NCBI RefSeq assembly: GCF_000308495.1
Contig: NZ_BAFU01000023.1
Span: 1 to 64,000 of the forward strand
DNA: 64,000 bases
From: Nocardia brevicatena NBRC 12119
GTDB lineage: Bacteria; Actinomycetota; Actinomycetes; Mycobacteriales; Mycobacteriaceae
Reading direction: 5' to 3'
The translations under genes and the position numbers were made by a program. Position 1 is the first letter of the stretch. The number at the start of each line of letters is the position of its first letter. The notes under the pieces were generated by a model. The model was not told the origin of the DNA. It did not search any database and worked only from the letters and a program-made list of their open reading frames with translations. Below are positions 55,956 through 64,000 of this stretch, one piece after another.

Positions 55956-56792
55956 TCAGATCGTGAACGCCAGTTTCCGGACCAACTGCCGGCCCAGATC
56001 GGAGTCGCCACGGAAACGGATCCGGCCGAGTTCGGAGTCGGCGGTCACCCGCCCGCCGCCGAGTCGCACCAGCAGGCCGGAATCCATTTCGATGGTGACG
56101 GTGGCGGGCCCGTCGAGTTCGTCGACATAGCGAGCTCGGCCGTCCACCCGGATGTTCAGGGTGCGGGCCAAGGGACCGGTGAGTTCGAAGACGATCCGCG
56201 AGCCTTCCGGCGCCTTCCCGCGTTTGACCAGCACCCGGGGCAGGGAGACTGCGAATTCCGCGAACGCCATCTCGCCACGTGGCCCGCCCTCGTCCGCCCG
56301 CACATCCAAGGTGTCGGCGATATCGAGTTCGTGCATCCAGCAGTCGAACAGCCGTACCTGCATGAAGCGCGCGTACGGGACCTCCCCTACCGGCGAGAGC
56401 GACGGCGCCGCCCACTGTTCGTCGCTCATGGCGGCCAACGCGTCCAACCGGCGCCGGGTGACCTCCCGGAACCGTTGCAACAGTTGCTCCCCGGACAGCG
56501 GACGCAGCCCTCGAACCCAGGTCTCGTTGAGCACCGCGATCTCGTTGCGCACGTGCGGCAGGCTCTGCACATCGACCTTCGACTGTTTCGGTTCCGGCGC
56601 CGGCGGTTGTTCGCCGAGCAGCAGTGATTCCGTGCCGACGATATGGGCGAGCACGTCGAACGCGGTCCAGCCCGGCAACGGTGACGGGGTGCGCCAGCGG
56701 TGCTCGTCGAGTCCGGTCAGCAGTTCGGTGAGGGCATCCCATTGGTCGGACAGCAGGGCGGTCATTTCGGCCCGATCCGGGGTGTCGGTCAT
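55956..56792 (-). CDS. DinB/maleylpyruvate isomerase (MDMPI) family protein
   Basis: 278 aa. N-terminal four-helix metal-binding domain: LPGWTAFDVLAHIVGTE with the first His, then RLFDCWMHELDIADTLD with further His/Asp ligands. The C-terminal 100 residues form an SCP2/MDMPI_C-like domain (RIVFELTGPLARTLNI, VTIEMDSGLLVRLGGG). Family members are mycothiol-dependent isomerases or transferases, which suits a mycothiol-producing actinomycete. Actual substrate unknown. Confidence 0.88.
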   Translation of the reverse strand: MTDTPDRAEMTALLSDQWDALTELLTGLDEHRWRTPSPLPGWTAFDVLAHIVGTESLLLGEQPPAPEPKQSKVDVQSLPHVRNEIAVLNETWVRGLRPLSGEQLLQRFREVTRRRLDALAAMSDEQWAAPSLSPVGEVPYARFMQVRLFDCWMHELDIADTLDVRADEGGPRGEMAFAEFAVSLPRVLVKRGKAPEGSRIVFELTGPLARTLNIRVDGRARYVDELDGPATVTIEMDSGLLVRLGGGRVTADSELGRIRFRGDSDLGRQLVRKLAFTI

Positions 56793-56845
56793 CGAATTTC
56801 TTCTCCAGGGAGGTGTGGGGGTGTCCCCCGTGGCCGGTTCGCCGG

Positions 56846-57289
56846 CTACGGGGTCGCTTTCGGGTCGTCGAGCGCGGCCAGGCCTGCGCGGATGGTCGCG
56901 GCCGTGGTCTCGGCGTCGTGGAGGCGGCGCAGCAGGAAACCGGCGGCAAAACGCAGTGTGTCGCCGTGGCGGCGCGGGATGACGTGCAGGTGCACGTGGC
57001 CGACGGTCTGAAATGCGGCGGCGCCGTCGTTGAGGACGAGGTTGGCACCATCCGCGGCGGGTTCGCTGCGGCGGACGGCCTGGGCGAGTCGATGCCCGAT
57101 GCGGAAGATATGCGCTCCGGTCTCGGCATCGAGGTCGTCGAGTTCGCGCGCGTGGCGTTTGGGGACCACCAGGGTGTGGCCGCGGGCGATGGGCCGGACG
57201 TCCAGGAAGGCGAAGACGGTCTCGTCCTCGTATACCTTGGTCGCCGGTGCGGTGCCTGCCACGATCCGGCAGAAGACGCAGTCGCTCAC
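56846..57289 (-). CDS. HIT-family nucleotide-binding hydrolase
   Basis: 147 aa from GTG 57289. CVFCRIVAG at the N-terminus with the zinc-type CxxC, ARGHTLVVPKRHAREL, and the histidine triad QTVGHVHLHVIPRR. HIT proteins hydrolyse adenosine-phosphoramidate or dinucleotide derivatives. The ending RAGLAALDDPKATP is normal for the family. Same direction as the MDMPI gene 53 bp downstream. Confidence 0.92.
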   Translation of the reverse strand: MSDCVFCRIVAGTAPATKVYEDETVFAFLDVRPIARGHTLVVPKRHARELDDLDAETGAHIFRIGHRLAQAVRRSEPAADGANLVLNDGAAAFQTVGHVHLHVIPRRHGDTLRFAAGFLLRRLHDAETTAATIRAGLAALDDPKATP

Positions 57290-57519
57290 GATGCCGACCT
57301 TACGGCGTACGGGCGGAATGCGGCACCCCGAGCGGCATTGTTCTTCGCAGGTGAACTGTACCGGCCGGACCTCGTGTCCCGCCGGATGTGACGGACATCT
57401 CGGCTATGCTCACCGCCGGCCGGATACAGTTGCGAGGATTCCGGGCAAACCTACTCGCCAGTAAGTTCGGTAGCCGTGGTTCGGTGATGGAAGCACAGTA
57501 GGAGAAGGAAGTCAGACAA

Positions 57520-58704
57520 GTGGAGACAACGCAGACCGGAAGCGACCAGGGGTCGCACGGGGCGCGTGTCGGAGTCGTACGCGAGACCGCCGCAGACGAG
57601 CGGCGGGTCGCGTTGGTGCCGAAGATCATTCCCGCCCTGGTGAAACAGGGTGTGGAGGTAGTGGTCGAAGCAGGCGCCGGCCTGGGTGCCCTCCTCCCCG
57701 ACACGGCCTATCAGCAGGCGGGCGCCACCATCGGCGACCCATGGCAGGCGGACGTGGTCGTCAAGGTGGCCCCGCCGAGCGCCGAGGAAGTGGCGAAACT
57801 GTCCTCCGGCCAGACCTTGATCGGGTTTTTGGCCCCCCGCAACGCCGACAACCGGATCGAGGCGCTGAAGGCCGCGGGGGTGCAGGCGTTCGCCGTGGAG
57901 TCGATTCCGCGGATCTCGCGGGCGCAGGTGATGGACGCGCTGTCGTCGCAGGCCAACGTCGCCGGCTACAAGGCGGTCCTGCTGGCCGCCTCGGAATCGA
58001 CGCGGTTCTTCCCGATGCTCACCACCGCGGCGGGCACCGTGAAACCCGCGACGGTGCTGGTGCTCGGTGTCGGTGTGGCGGGCCTGCAGGCGCTGGCCAC
58101 CGCCAAGCGGCTGGGCGGACGCACTACCGGCTACGACGTGCGGCCCGAGGTGGCCGACCAGGTGCGGTCGGTGGGCGCGCAGTGGCTGGATCTGGGTATC
58201 GACGCCGCCGGTGAGGGCGGGTACGCCCGGGAGCTCACCGAGGAGGAGAAGGCGCAACAGCAGCAGGCGCTCGAGGAGGCCATCAAGGGCTTCGACGTCG
58301 TCATCACCACCGCGCTGGTGCCGGGTCGTCCCGCGCCGCGGCTGGTGACCGCCGCCGCGGTGCAGGGGATGAAACCGGGCAGTGTGATCGTGGACCTGGC
58401 CGGGGAGACCGGCGGTAACTGCGAGCTGACCGAACCGGGGCAGACGGTGGTGAAACACGAGGTCACCATCGCTTCCCCGCTGAACCTGCCCGCGACTATG
58501 CCCGAGCACGCCAGCGAGCTGTATTCGAAGAATATCGCCGCGCTGCTGGAGCTGATGCTCTCCGAGGGCAGGCTCGCACCGGATTTCTCCGATCAGGTGC
58601 TGGCCGACGCGTGTGTCACCCGCTCCCCGGAGGCCACCCGTTCCGCGAACGACGCCGATGAGCCGGAGCCCGCCGCCGAACCGACGACCACAGGGGCCGA
58701 GTGA
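57520..58704 (+). CDS. pntAA: NAD(P) transhydrogenase, alpha subunit part 1
   Basis: 394 aa from GTG 57520. NAD(H)-binding domain I of the proton-translocating transhydrogenase: VGVVRETAADERRVALVP, VEVVVEAGAGLGALL, ESIPRISRAQVMDALSSQAN, and Rossmann VLGVGVAGLQALATAKRLGG; C-terminal linker rich in Glu/Pro. Works with PntAB and PntB to make NADPH from NADH using the proton gradient. The stop overlaps the pntAB start (ATGA). A split alpha subunit is typical of actinobacteria. Confidence 0.94.
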   Translation: METTQTGSDQGSHGARVGVVRETAADERRVALVPKIIPALVKQGVEVVVEAGAGLGALLPDTAYQQAGATIGDPWQADVVVKVAPPSAEEVAKLSSGQTLIGFLAPRNADNRIEALKAAGVQAFAVESIPRISRAQVMDALSSQANVAGYKAVLLAASESTRFFPMLTTAAGTVKPATVLVLGVGVAGLQALATAKRLGGRTTGYDVRPEVADQVRSVGAQWLDLGIDAAGEGGYARELTEEEKAQQQQALEEAIKGFDVVITTALVPGRPAPRLVTAAAVQGMKPGSVIVDLAGETGGNCELTEPGQTVVKHEVTIASPLNLPATMPEHASELYSKNIAALLELMLSEGRLAPDFSDQVLADACVTRSPEATRSANDADEPEPAAEPTTTGAE

Positions 58705-59039
58705 TGTATACCGAGCTATTGGCGAATATCGCGATTCTGGTGCTCTCCGGGTTCGTGGGCTTCGCGGTGATCTCCAAGGTGCCCAACACCCTGCACACCC
58801 CGCTGATGTCAGGTACCAACGCCATTCACGGCATCGTGGTGCTGGGCGCGTTGGTGACCCTGGGCCGGATGGAGAATCCGTCGATCGGGGTGCAGATCAT
58901 CCTGTTCGTGGCCCTGGTGTTCGGAACCCTGAACGTGATCGGTGGTTTCGTGGTGACCGACCGCATGCTGGGCATGTTCAAAGGCAAAACAGCCAAGACC
59001 GCCGCGAAGGCGAGCGCGTCGGAGAAGGCGGGCAGCTGA
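58704..59039 (+). CDS. pntAB: NAD(P) transhydrogenase, alpha subunit part 2
   Basis: 111 aa membrane subunit with three helices (LLANIAILVLSGFVGFAVI; AIHGIVVLGALVTLG; QIILFVALVFGTLNVIGGFVV) and the family motif TPLMSGTNAIHGI. A basic C-terminal tail (KGKTAKTAAKA) follows. Forms part of the proton channel with PntB. Three bases separate it from pntB. Confidence 0.94.
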   Translation: MYTELLANIAILVLSGFVGFAVISKVPNTLHTPLMSGTNAIHGIVVLGALVTLGRMENPSIGVQIILFVALVFGTLNVIGGFVVTDRMLGMFKGKTAKTAAKASASEKAGS

Positions 59040-59042
59040 GCC

Positions 59043-60461
59043 ATGGACAACCTGGTCAACATCCTCTACATCATCTCGTTCGCGCTGTTCATCTACGGTC
59101 TGATGGGTCTGACCGGTCCGAAGACCGCGGTGCGCGGCAACTGGATCGCCGCCGTCGGTATGGGCATCGCCGTGGTGGCGACCCTGATCGCGGTGCGCGA
59201 TACCGGCAACTGGATTCTGATCGTCGCGGGCCTGCTGCTCGGCGTGGCACTGGGCGTGCCGCCCGCGCGGTTCACCAAGATGACCGCCATGCCGCAGCTG
59301 GTGGCGGCGTTCAACGGGGTCGGCGGCGGTACGGTCGCGCTGATCGCGTGGGCGGAATTCATCGACACCACGGGCTTCTCACAGTTCCAGCACGGTGAGG
59401 AGCCGACTGTCCACATCATCGTGGGCTCGCTGTTCGCCGCGATCATCGGCTCGGTGTCGTTCTGGGGTTCGCTGATCGCCTTCGGCAAACTGCAGGAGAT
59501 CCTGCCCGGCAAGCCGATCGGGCTCGGCCGCGTGCAGCAGTTGGTGAACCTGCTGCTGTTGGCGGCGGCCATCGCGGCGGCCGTGGTGATCGGACTCGGC
59601 GCCGCCGATGGCGGGGTATCGCAGTGGTGGATGATCGGACTCCTGCTCGCCGCGGGTGTGCTGGGGCTCATGGTGGTGCTGCCGATCGGTGGCGCCGATA
59701 TGCCCGTGGTCATCTCGCTGCTCAACGCGCTCACCGGACTCTCGGCCGCGGCCGCCGGGCTGGCGTTGAACAACACCGCGATGATCGTGGCCGGCATGAT
59801 CGTCGGCGCGTCCGGCACCATCCTCACCAACCTGATGGCCAAGGCCATGAACCGGTCCATCCCGGCGATCGTCGCGGGTGGTTTCGGCGGTGGCGGTGGC
59901 GCCGCGGCCGCTGCCGGTGGGGAGCAGAAGCAGGCCAAGGCCACCTCCGCCGCGGACGCCGCCATCCAGATGGCCTACGCCAACCAGGTGATCGTGGTTC
60001 CCGGCTACGGTATGGCGGTCGCGCAGGCCCAGCACGCGGTCAAGGAGATGGCCGGCCTGCTCGAGGCCAAGGGGGTGGAGGTCAAATACGCCATCCACCC
60101 GGTCGCCGGCCGCATGCCCGGCCATATGAACGTGCTGCTGGCCGAGGCCGAGGTGTCCTATGACGCCATGAAGGAAATGGACGAGGTCAACGGCGAGTTC
60201 GCCCGCACCGACGTCGCCCTGGTGATCGGCGCCAACGATGTCACCAACCCGGCGGCCCGCGAGGACTCGGCGAGTCCGATCTACGGTATGCCGGTGCTCA
60301 ATGTCGACCAGGCCAAGAGCGTGATCGTGCTGAAGCGGTCGATGAACTCCGGTTTCGCCGGTATCGACAATCCGCTGTTCTACGCCGACCACACTTCCAT
60401 GCTGTTCGGCGACGCCAAGAAGTCCGTCGGTGAGGTCACCGAGGAACTCAAGGCGCTGTGA
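59043..60461 (+). CDS. pntB: NAD(P) transhydrogenase, beta subunit
   Basis: 472 aa. The N-terminal half has about nine transmembrane helices (LVNILYIISFALFIYGLMGL onward) with MTAMPQLVAAFNGVGGGTVALI and VISLLNALTGLSAAAAGL. The C-terminal NADP(H)-binding domain III has VIVVPGYGMAVAQAQH, HPVAGRMPGHMNVLLAEA, VIGANDVTNPAA and KRSMNSGFAGIDNPLFY. Last gene of the pntAA-pntAB-pntB operon; followed by a perfect hairpin. Confidence 0.95.
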   Translation: MDNLVNILYIISFALFIYGLMGLTGPKTAVRGNWIAAVGMGIAVVATLIAVRDTGNWILIVAGLLLGVALGVPPARFTKMTAMPQLVAAFNGVGGGTVALIAWAEFIDTTGFSQFQHGEEPTVHIIVGSLFAAIIGSVSFWGSLIAFGKLQEILPGKPIGLGRVQQLVNLLLLAAAIAAAVVIGLGAADGGVSQWWMIGLLLAAGVLGLMVVLPIGGADMPVVISLLNALTGLSAAAAGLALNNTAMIVAGMIVGASGTILTNLMAKAMNRSIPAIVAGGFGGGGGAAAAAGGEQKQAKATSAADAAIQMAYANQVIVVPGYGMAVAQAQHAVKEMAGLLEAKGVEVKYAIHPVAGRMPGHMNVLLAEAEVSYDAMKEMDEVNGEFARTDVALVIGANDVTNPAAREDSASPIYGMPVLNVDQAKSVIVLKRSMNSGFAGIDNPLFYADHTSMLFGDAKKSVGEVTEELKAL

Positions 60462-60472
60462 ATCGGCGTGCG

Positions 60473-60510
60473 CCTCGGCCCTCCCGCCGCGACGGCCGGG
60501 AGGGCCGAGG
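60473..60510 (+). terminator. Strong hairpin after pntB
   Basis: 14-bp perfect stem (CCTCGGCCCTCCCG paired with CGGGAGGGCCGAGG) and 10-nt loop, 11 bp after the pntB stop. No T run, as usual for high-GC actinobacteria. It supports starting the following ATPase gene downstream of it. Confidence 0.7.
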
Positions 60511-60578
60511 CGTTCCACCGTTCGGACACCGGAAAATCTGTGGACGAGGCGGCGGTCGTACGCGGATCATGGTCGGCG

Positions 60579-61721
60579 ATGTCGAAACCCCAAGAGCCGC
60601 TGCGGCTGGTCGAACTCGCTTCCCCCACCACCGATCCGTTCCACGATCTGGACTGGACCGTCGCACTCGATTCGTACACCTCACAGCGCGATGTCCTCGA
60701 CATCCTGGCGGTATCCCCGTTCGCCCGCGGTATTCAGCCCTACTACCGCAAACTGCAGTTGGAGCGGGTGCGACCCGAGGCGCCGCTACGTCCGCCGGAC
60801 TCGGAGATCGCCCGGCAGATCACCGAATCCGATACCTCCGCGATACTCGTGCTCGGAGACGGCTGGACCTTGCGTGCCGACCGCTGGTCGGACAAGTCGG
60901 CGCAGGTGGAGGTCGTGGCCGTCACCGACGACCTGGCCGAACGGATCGTCATCGAGGCGACCCGGGACGCGGTGGACGAGCCGGGCCCCGACGAGACCAC
61001 CGTGAAGATGGGCTTCTGGCACCAGGACGACCAGGGTGCCCGCCGCCGTGTGCTGGATGTGAGCACACCGGAATGGGCCGAAATCCGCGGTAACTACGGC
61101 ACCGCCGCGGCGCGCGCGCTGGACCGTCTGCTGGCCCTGCGCCCGGAGGACATCCGTGGTCGGCTCCTGTTGCTGCACGGGCCGCCCGGCACCGGGAAGA
61201 CCACCGTATTGCGGGCGCTGGCCCGTTCCTGGTCGGCGTGGTGTCAGGTCGACTGTGTGCTCGACCCCGAGGTGCTGTTCGCCAAGCCCGGCTATCTGAT
61301 GCGGGCCGCGATGGGTGTCGAGGGCGACGACGACCAGACGCCGAACCGTTGGCGGCTGCTGGTATTGGAGGATTGCGACGAGCTGATCCGCGGTGAGGCG
61401 AAGGCCTCGGCGGGGCAGGGGCTTTCCCGACTGCTCAACCTCACCGACGGCATGCTCGGACAGGGCCGCGATGTCCTGGTCGCCATCACCACCAACGAGG
61501 ACCTGTCCCGGCTACACCCCGCCGTCACCCGTCCCGGCCGCTGCCTGGCCCAGTTGGAAATCGGCAAACTGTCCGCCGCCGAGGCCCACGCCTGGCTCGG
61601 CGACACCAGGGCCGCGATCCCATCCGACGGGGCCACCCTCGCGGAACTGGTCGCGCTGCGCAACGGCGTGGACGGTATCGCGGTGAACGTGGAGCGGACG
61701 GACGCCGGGATGTACCTGTAG
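60579..61721 (+). CDS. AAA-family ATPase with N-terminal DUF5925-type domain
   Basis: 380 aa from ATG 60579; GTG 60540 (GGAAAA upstream) is an alternative, but the frame upstream of it crosses the pntB hairpin. The N-terminal 190 residues are a non-ATPase domain (TVALDSYTSQRDVLDILAV, PYYRKLQLERVRPEA). The AAA domain has Walker A LHGPPGTGKTTVLRAL, Walker B LLVLEDCDELI, sensor ITTNEDLS and the arginine-finger region HPAVTRPGRCL. A protein-remodelling ATPase of unknown client. Confidence 0.82.
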   Translation: MSKPQEPLRLVELASPTTDPFHDLDWTVALDSYTSQRDVLDILAVSPFARGIQPYYRKLQLERVRPEAPLRPPDSEIARQITESDTSAILVLGDGWTLRADRWSDKSAQVEVVAVTDDLAERIVIEATRDAVDEPGPDETTVKMGFWHQDDQGARRRVLDVSTPEWAEIRGNYGTAAARALDRLLALRPEDIRGRLLLLHGPPGTGKTTVLRALARSWSAWCQVDCVLDPEVLFAKPGYLMRAAMGVEGDDDQTPNRWRLLVLEDCDELIRGEAKASAGQGLSRLLNLTDGMLGQGRDVLVAITTNEDLSRLHPAVTRPGRCLAQLEIGKLSAAEAHAWLGDTRAAIPSDGATLAELVALRNGVDGIAVNVERTDAGMYL

Positions 61722-61755
61722 GAGTGTCGCGGCCGGTGCGCCGGCATGGCCCGGT

Positions 61756-62925
61756 TCACCGGTGGTCGCCCGCCGGCGGGGCGACCACGCCCGCGCCCGC
61801 CGCACAGGCGGTCGCAATGACCAGGGGGACAACGAAGGTCGCGGTCAGGGGAACCAGGGCGGTGAGCCAGCCGATCACCGCGGGACCGGCGAGCAGGCCC
61901 AGGTAGCCCACACTGAACACCCGGGACATATCGGTGGCGGCGGTCGCGCCGCCGAGATTGCCCGCGGCGGTGAAGATCTGGGGTATGCCGCCCGCCAGTC
62001 CGAGACCGCACAGCGCCCATCCGGCCAGGGCCAGGGGCACCCAGGGCGAGACCATGATGAGCGCGAAACCGACCGCGGCGAGAGCGCATCCGTAGCGAAC
62101 CACCGCGACCCGCCCGTATACGCCGCTCACCCGGTCGGCGGTGAACCGGCCTAGGGTCATCGTCACCGAGAACGCGCCGAACGCCAGGGCGGCCGTTGCC
62201 TCGTCGACACCTAGATGCTCGCGCATCTGCAATGTGCTCCAATCGTTGGCGACCCCCTCGGCCAGGAGCAGGCCGAACGCTATCGCGGCCAACACCAGGA
62301 CCTTCGCCGACCGGCCGCCCCCGCCCCCGGCCGCCGGAGCATGCTCGACAGCGGCATGCGCGAGCAGGCGAGGCACACAGGCGGCGATGATCAACACGCC
62401 GCCCGCCCCGGCCAACCCCATCGTCACCGACGGACCCCAGCCGAGCCGAAGCGTTCCGGCGCCCACCAGCGAACCCAGCAGACCACCGCCGGAGAACAAC
62501 GCGTGAAACGCCGACATAATGGGGCGCCGGTACTCCCGTTCCACGTGTACCGCCTGAGTGTTCATCGATACGTCGAGCGCGCCGTTGCCGAAACCGAAGG
62601 CGAACAGCGCTATTGCCAGGGTGACCGGTCCCTGGGCGAGCCCGGGCCCGAGCACGAAAACCGAGGCCGCAGCCCCCGCGCCGCCGACCAATGCCCGGCT
62701 GCCGAACCGGTCGGCCAGCGGCCCGGCCAGGCGCATGCCGATGATTCCGGCCCCCGCCATCAGCAGGATGAACATCCCCAACACCGAATGCGATACCCCG
62801 GTGCGTTCGGTGACGGCCGGAATATGGACCACCCACATGGCGAACAGGAAGCCGTTGAGCCCGAACACGGTGAATACGGCCGCCCGGGCCGTTCGCATCC
62901 GTCGGTCGATCGTCGAAAGGCTCAC
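61756..62925 (-). CDS. Major facilitator superfamily transporter
   Basis: 389 aa, GTG start, 12 hydrophobic helices. MFS-type loop 2-3 motif GPLADRFGSRALVGG, GFGNGALDVSMNTQAVHVER, YRRPIMSAFHALFSGGGLLGSL, and the second-half LGRFTADRVSGVYGR. The conserved ALDVSMN and SAFHALFS segments resemble the YbjJ-like/FucP-like subgroup. Substrate unknown. Convergent with the ATPase gene; the divergent AraC regulator 136 bp away may control it. Confidence 0.88.
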   Translation of the reverse strand: MSLSTIDRRMRTARAAVFTVFGLNGFLFAMWVVHIPAVTERTGVSHSVLGMFILLMAGAGIIGMRLAGPLADRFGSRALVGGAGAAASVFVLGPGLAQGPVTLAIALFAFGFGNGALDVSMNTQAVHVEREYRRPIMSAFHALFSGGGLLGSLVGAGTLRLGWGPSVTMGLAGAGGVLIIAACVPRLLAHAAVEHAPAAGGGGGRSAKVLVLAAIAFGLLLAEGVANDWSTLQMREHLGVDEATAALAFGAFSVTMTLGRFTADRVSGVYGRVAVVRYGCALAAVGFALIMVSPWVPLALAGWALCGLGLAGGIPQIFTAAGNLGGATAATDMSRVFSVGYLGLLAGPAVIGWLTALVPLTATFVVPLVIATACAAGAGVVAPPAGDHR

Positions 62926-63061
62926 CGATTCGACGGTACCGGCCCGGGCGCCACGGTGGTCACCTTCCGCTCGGACGGGCTGCCACGGCGAGGAGGCCGA
63001 GTGCAGGATGCGATTCGCCGACCGTCTCGCCGGCCATTCGCGCCGGGGCTATCGTCGGGGA

Positions 63062-64000
63062 GTGGACGCCTTGGCCGGTTTATTGGAGGGGCCCCGGGCG
63101 CGGGGCGCGTTTCTGATGCGATCGGTGCTCACCCCGCCGTGGTCGCTGCGCATCCAGGACGAGGCGCCGCTGACCCTGGTGGCGATGGTCCGGGGCGGTG
63201 CCTGGGTCATCACCGATCCCGAGGAGCCCGACGGTGCCACACACCCGGCCCCGCGGCGGCTGAACGCCGGTGATGTGGCGGTTTTCCGGGGGCCGCGGCC
63301 GTACACGGTGGCCGACGACCCGGCCACCGAACCGCAGATCGTCATCCATCCGGGCCAGGTGACCACCACTCTGGACGGCGAAATCCTCTGCGAGACACTG
63401 AGTCTCGGGATCCGGGAATGGGGCAACGACCCCGACGGGGAGACCATGATGGTCACCGGGACCTACGAATCGGCGGGCGCGGTGAGCAGACGCCTGCTGC
63501 GGGCGCTGCCGCCGGTACTGGTGGTGCCGGGCGAGGACTGCGATGACCGACTGCTGGCGCTGCTGGTGGAGGAGGCGGCGAAGGACCGGCCCGCGCAGAG
63601 TGTCGTACTGGACCGGCTGCTCGACCTACTGTTGATCGCCACCCTGCGCACCTGGTTCGCCGGCAACGACGCGCCCGCCTGGTATCAGGCGTACGGTGAT
63701 CCACTGGTCGGCAAGGCGCTGCGGCTGCTACAGCACAACCCGGCGCACAACTGGACCGTCGCCGATCTCGCGAGCGCGGTCGGCGCCTCTCGGGCGGCGC
63801 TGGCCCGGCGGTTCACCGAACTGGTCGGCGACCCGCCCATGGCCTTCCTCACGGAATGGCGGCTGGAGTTGGCCGCCGACCTGCTGCAGGGCTCCGACGC
63901 CACCGTCGAGGCGATCGCGCGCCAGGTCGGATACGGGAGCGCGTTCGCGCTGAGTACCGCTTTCAAACGGCATTTCGGGGTGAGTCCGCGCGATCACCGT
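63062..64000 (+). CDS. AraC-family regulator with cupin_6 sensor domain (3' truncated by window end)
   Basis: 313 codons are open from GTG 63062 to the last base, so the C-terminus lies outside. The N-terminal cupin-like AraC_binding_2 domain has RGAFLMRSVLTPPWSLRI, LNAGDVAVFRGPRPYTVAD and GTYESAGAVSRRLLRALP. The C-terminal double HTH has NWTVADLASAVGASRAALARRF and VEAIARQVGYGSAFALSTAFKRHFGVSP. Only GGGGA precedes the start. It is divergent from the MFS transporter, the common regulator-transporter layout. Confidence 0.88.
   Translation, partial: MDALAGLLEGPRARGAFLMRSVLTPPWSLRIQDEAPLTLVAMVRGGAWVITDPEEPDGATHPAPRRLNAGDVAVFRGPRPYTVADDPATEPQIVIHPGQVTTTLDGEILCETLSLGIREWGNDPDGETMMVTGTYESAGAVSRRLLRALPPVLVVPGEDCDDRLLALLVEEAAKDRPAQSVVLDRLLDLLLIATLRTWFAGNDAPAWYQAYGDPLVGKALRLLQHNPAHNWTVADLASAVGASRAALARRFTELVGDPPMAFLTEWRLELAADLLQGSDATVEAIARQVGYGSAFALSTAFKRHFGVSPRDHR

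Overview
The window is high-GC DNA (about 70 % G+C) with GTG/TTG starts, strong GGAGG-type ribosome binding sites and a gene set typical of mycolic-acid actinobacteria. Gene content and order closely follow the Mycobacterium tuberculosis block Rv3274c-Rv3306c (amiB1-amiA1-Rv3304-lpdA-glpD2 ... nei-lhr ... pcd-lrpA-lat ... accA3-sseA-maf-accE5-accD5-birA-Rv3278c-gtrA-purK-purE-fadE25). The flavour of the extra genes suggests Nocardia or a close relative in the Nocardiaceae. This is an inference from gene order and protein resemblance; no search was run.

Layout. 0.4-2.8 kb: two overlapping M20 amidohydrolases. 3-7.6 kb: a gamma-glutamylcyclotransferase-like protein, the flavoprotein LpdA, a secreted Pro-rich protein and a membrane-anchored Pro-rich protein. 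8-13 kb: a PLP aminotransferase and divergent glpK/glpD. 13-19.4 kb, all minus strand: a small membrane protein, endonuclease VIII, a decayed vapBC pair and the giant helicase lhr. 19.5-25.9 kb: an accessory island bracketed by two 140-bp direct copies of the lhr 5' end. It carries a truncated peptidase, a frameshifted nuclease-like gene with a neighbour, an XRE-TPR regulator beside a perfect palindrome, a Cys-rich/resolvase-like protein and a pentapeptide-repeat protein. 26-34 kb: histidine phosphatase, Ser/Thr kinase, beta-propeller lipoprotein and the lysine catabolic set lat-lrpA-pcd. 34-43 kb: acyl-CoA carboxylase genes (accA3, accE5, accD5), a broken sseA, a regulator, maf and birA (the biotin ligase that would charge AccA3). 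43.5-54.1 kb: PH-domain protein, two-component system, two GtrA proteins around purK-purE, a thioredoxin-reductase-like enzyme, a GlcD-type oxidase and fadE25. 54.3-64 kb: TetR, a peptidase E-like protein, a DinB/MDMPI protein, a HIT protein, the proton-translocating transhydrogenase pntAA-pntAB-pntB, an AAA ATPase, an MFS transporter and a truncated AraC regulator.

The most striking non-coding signal is a family of six intergenic elements of about 120-150 bp at about 0.05, 2.8, 11.0, 34.1, 36.6 and 46.1 kb. Each has a small GC hairpin followed by a 67-bp near-perfect inverted repeat. The arms differ between copies, but changes in one arm are matched by compensatory or wobble changes in the other, which argues for a maintained structure. 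In two genes (amiA1-like and sseA) the element supplies the last codons and the stop. No tRNA, rRNA, CRISPR array or complete insertion sequence was found.
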